Below are positions 12,491 to 13,158 of a DNA stretch of 13,158 bases, piece by piece (within the stretch, counting starts at the first letter, position 1; the number at the start of each line of letters is the position of its first letter). The stretch comes from Candidatus Woesearchaeota archaeon (GTDB lineage: Archaea > Nanobdellota > Nanobdellia > Woesearchaeales > ARS49), in contig JACQNB010000074.1 of assembly GCA_016203265.1 (NCBI GenBank), positions 1 to 13,158 on the forward strand, written 5' to 3'. A program made the translations under genes and the position numbers. Below the pieces are notes generated by a model that saw only the letters and a program-made list of their open reading frames with translations, made no database searches and had not been told where the DNA came from.

Positions 12491-13158
12491 GAACAACGGC
12501 GCCAGCACGAGCGTCAAGGTAGCGAGCAGTTTGATTAAGACATGCAATGAGGGACCTGCCGTATCCTTGCACGGATCGCCCACGGTGTCTCCCACGACCG
12601 CTGCCTTGTGCGCGTCCGAGCCTTTGCCGCCGAAGACGCCTGTTTCGATGTACTTCTTGGCGTTGTCCCACGCGCCTCCGCCGTTGTTCAGCACGATCGC
12701 GAGCAGGATGCCGCCGATAGTGCCGACCATGAGGAAGGCGGCCATGGCTTCCGCGCGCAAGGTCAATCCGACGAGAATCGGAAAGCCAATCGCGAGAATG
12801 CCCGGCAAAATCATGTTCTTGAGCGCGCCCTTGGTCGTGATGTCGACGCACGCGGCGTAGTCGGGCTTCTTCGTTCCTTTCATGATTCCTTTGTCCTTGA
12901 ACTGCCTGCGGACTTCATTGATGATGTACTGCGCTGTTTTGCCGACAGCCGCAATTGTCAATCCCGCGAACACGAAAACAAGCATGGCGCCCAAAAGCCC
13001 TCCGATGAACACCGGCACTTTTGCGATGTCCACCGTGCTGAAAATGGTGCCGGTGAGTTTTGTAACCTCATCCATGTAGGCGGCGAACAGCAAGAATGCG
13101 GCCAAGGCAGCGGAGCCAATGGCGTAACCCTTGGTCAACGCCTTTGTCGTGTTGCCGA
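12485..13158 (-). CDS. hppA: Membrane-bound proton-translocating pyrophosphatase, C-terminal part, cut by window edge
   Basis: Membrane pyrophosphatases couple PPi hydrolysis to H+ or Na+ pumping. The frame is open to the window edge and enters with GNTTKALTKGYAIGSAAL, a conserved block. Its Lys after GNTT and the Thr three residues later are the pair that marks potassium-independent H+ pumps (potassium-dependent forms have Ala there). Later come GGGAWDNAKKYIE and GDTVGDPCKDTAGPSLH, the C-terminal conserved loop that helps hold Mg-PPi, then a last hydrophobic helix ending APLFL. About 230 of the roughly 650-750 residues of the family are present, with five or so membrane spans. A TTG at 13138 is internal and not a start. 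The stop is a normal family C-terminus followed by a T-run. Confidence 0.95.
   Translation of the reverse strand, partial: GNTTKALTKGYAIGSAALAAFLLFAAYMDEVTKLTGTIFSTVDIAKVPVFIGGLLGAMLVFVFAGLTIAAVGKTAQYIINEVRRQFKDKGIMKGTKKPDYAACVDITTKGALKNMILPGILAIGFPILVGLTLRAEAMAAFLMVGTIGGILLAIVLNNGGGAWDNAKKYIETGVFGGKGSDAHKAAVVGDTVGDPCKDTAGPSLHVLIKLLATLTLVLAPLFL

Noticed and set aside
1..13158. CRISPR arrays, insertion sequences, tRNA or rRNA genes, toxin-antitoxin pairs
   Set aside because: No spaced direct repeats, transposase-like reading frames, cloverleaf sequences or recognisable toxin families were seen in the gaps, the longest of which is about 270 bases.

Overview
The window reads as archaeal chromosome, most likely from a DPANN-type or other uncultivated euryarchaeal-like lineage; this is inferred, because no rRNA or other phylogenetic marker is present. 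Three things point that way. (1) Nearly every transcription unit starts with an archaeal TATA box (TTTAAATA or TTTATATA type) centred about 25-29 bases before the start codon, which implies leaderless mRNAs. Genes inside operons instead use GAGGTGA-type ribosome sites or ATGA overlaps. (2) The gene content includes a type IA topoisomerase, NucS mismatch endonuclease, membrane pyrophosphatase and a MoxR/von Willebrand pair. (3) A cysteine-rich secreted protein resembles surface proteins of uncultivated archaea. The DNA is moderately GC-rich and densely coded, with no insertion sequence, CRISPR array, tRNA or rRNA seen.

Layout. 1-431 (-): start of topA, divergent from 526-1113 (+), an unrecognised helical protein. 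1154-3347 (+): two overlapping genes, a MoxR/ChlI-type AAA+ ATPase with a four-cysteine insertion and its von Willebrand A partner. 3386-6643 (+): a four-gene operon of a 40-residue membrane protein, a secreted 28-cysteine protein, a calcineurin-like phosphoesterase and a 12-helix MFS transporter. 6675-7166 (+): a small protein with a possible PepSY-like C-terminus. 7167-7434: mostly non-coding, holding a TATA box, a run of alternating complementary arms that can fold two ways, and a strong ribosome site before a 28-codon ORF.

11406-7435 (-): the most coherent block, a thymidylate operon dcd - thyX - tmk. It has a double-domain dCTP deaminase, a tandem ThyX whose recognisable motifs are divided between its two halves, and a thymidylate kinase carrying an N-terminal domain like DNPH1 (the 2'-deoxynucleoside 5'-phosphate N-hydrolase that removes 5-hydroxymethyl-dUMP). 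Together they would convert dCTP to dUTP, dUMP to dTMP and dTMP to dTDP, with a nucleotide-cleaning activity attached to the kinase. nucS (11510-12247, +) runs divergently from this operon out of a shared 100-base promoter region, so DNA precursor quality and mismatch cleavage are encoded back to back.

12435-12244 (-) is a 63-residue cysteine-containing protein whose stop shares a CTAG with nucS. 13158-12485 (-) is the C-terminal part of a membrane pyrophosphatase with the lysine signature of potassium-independent proton pumps, followed by an oligo-T terminator.
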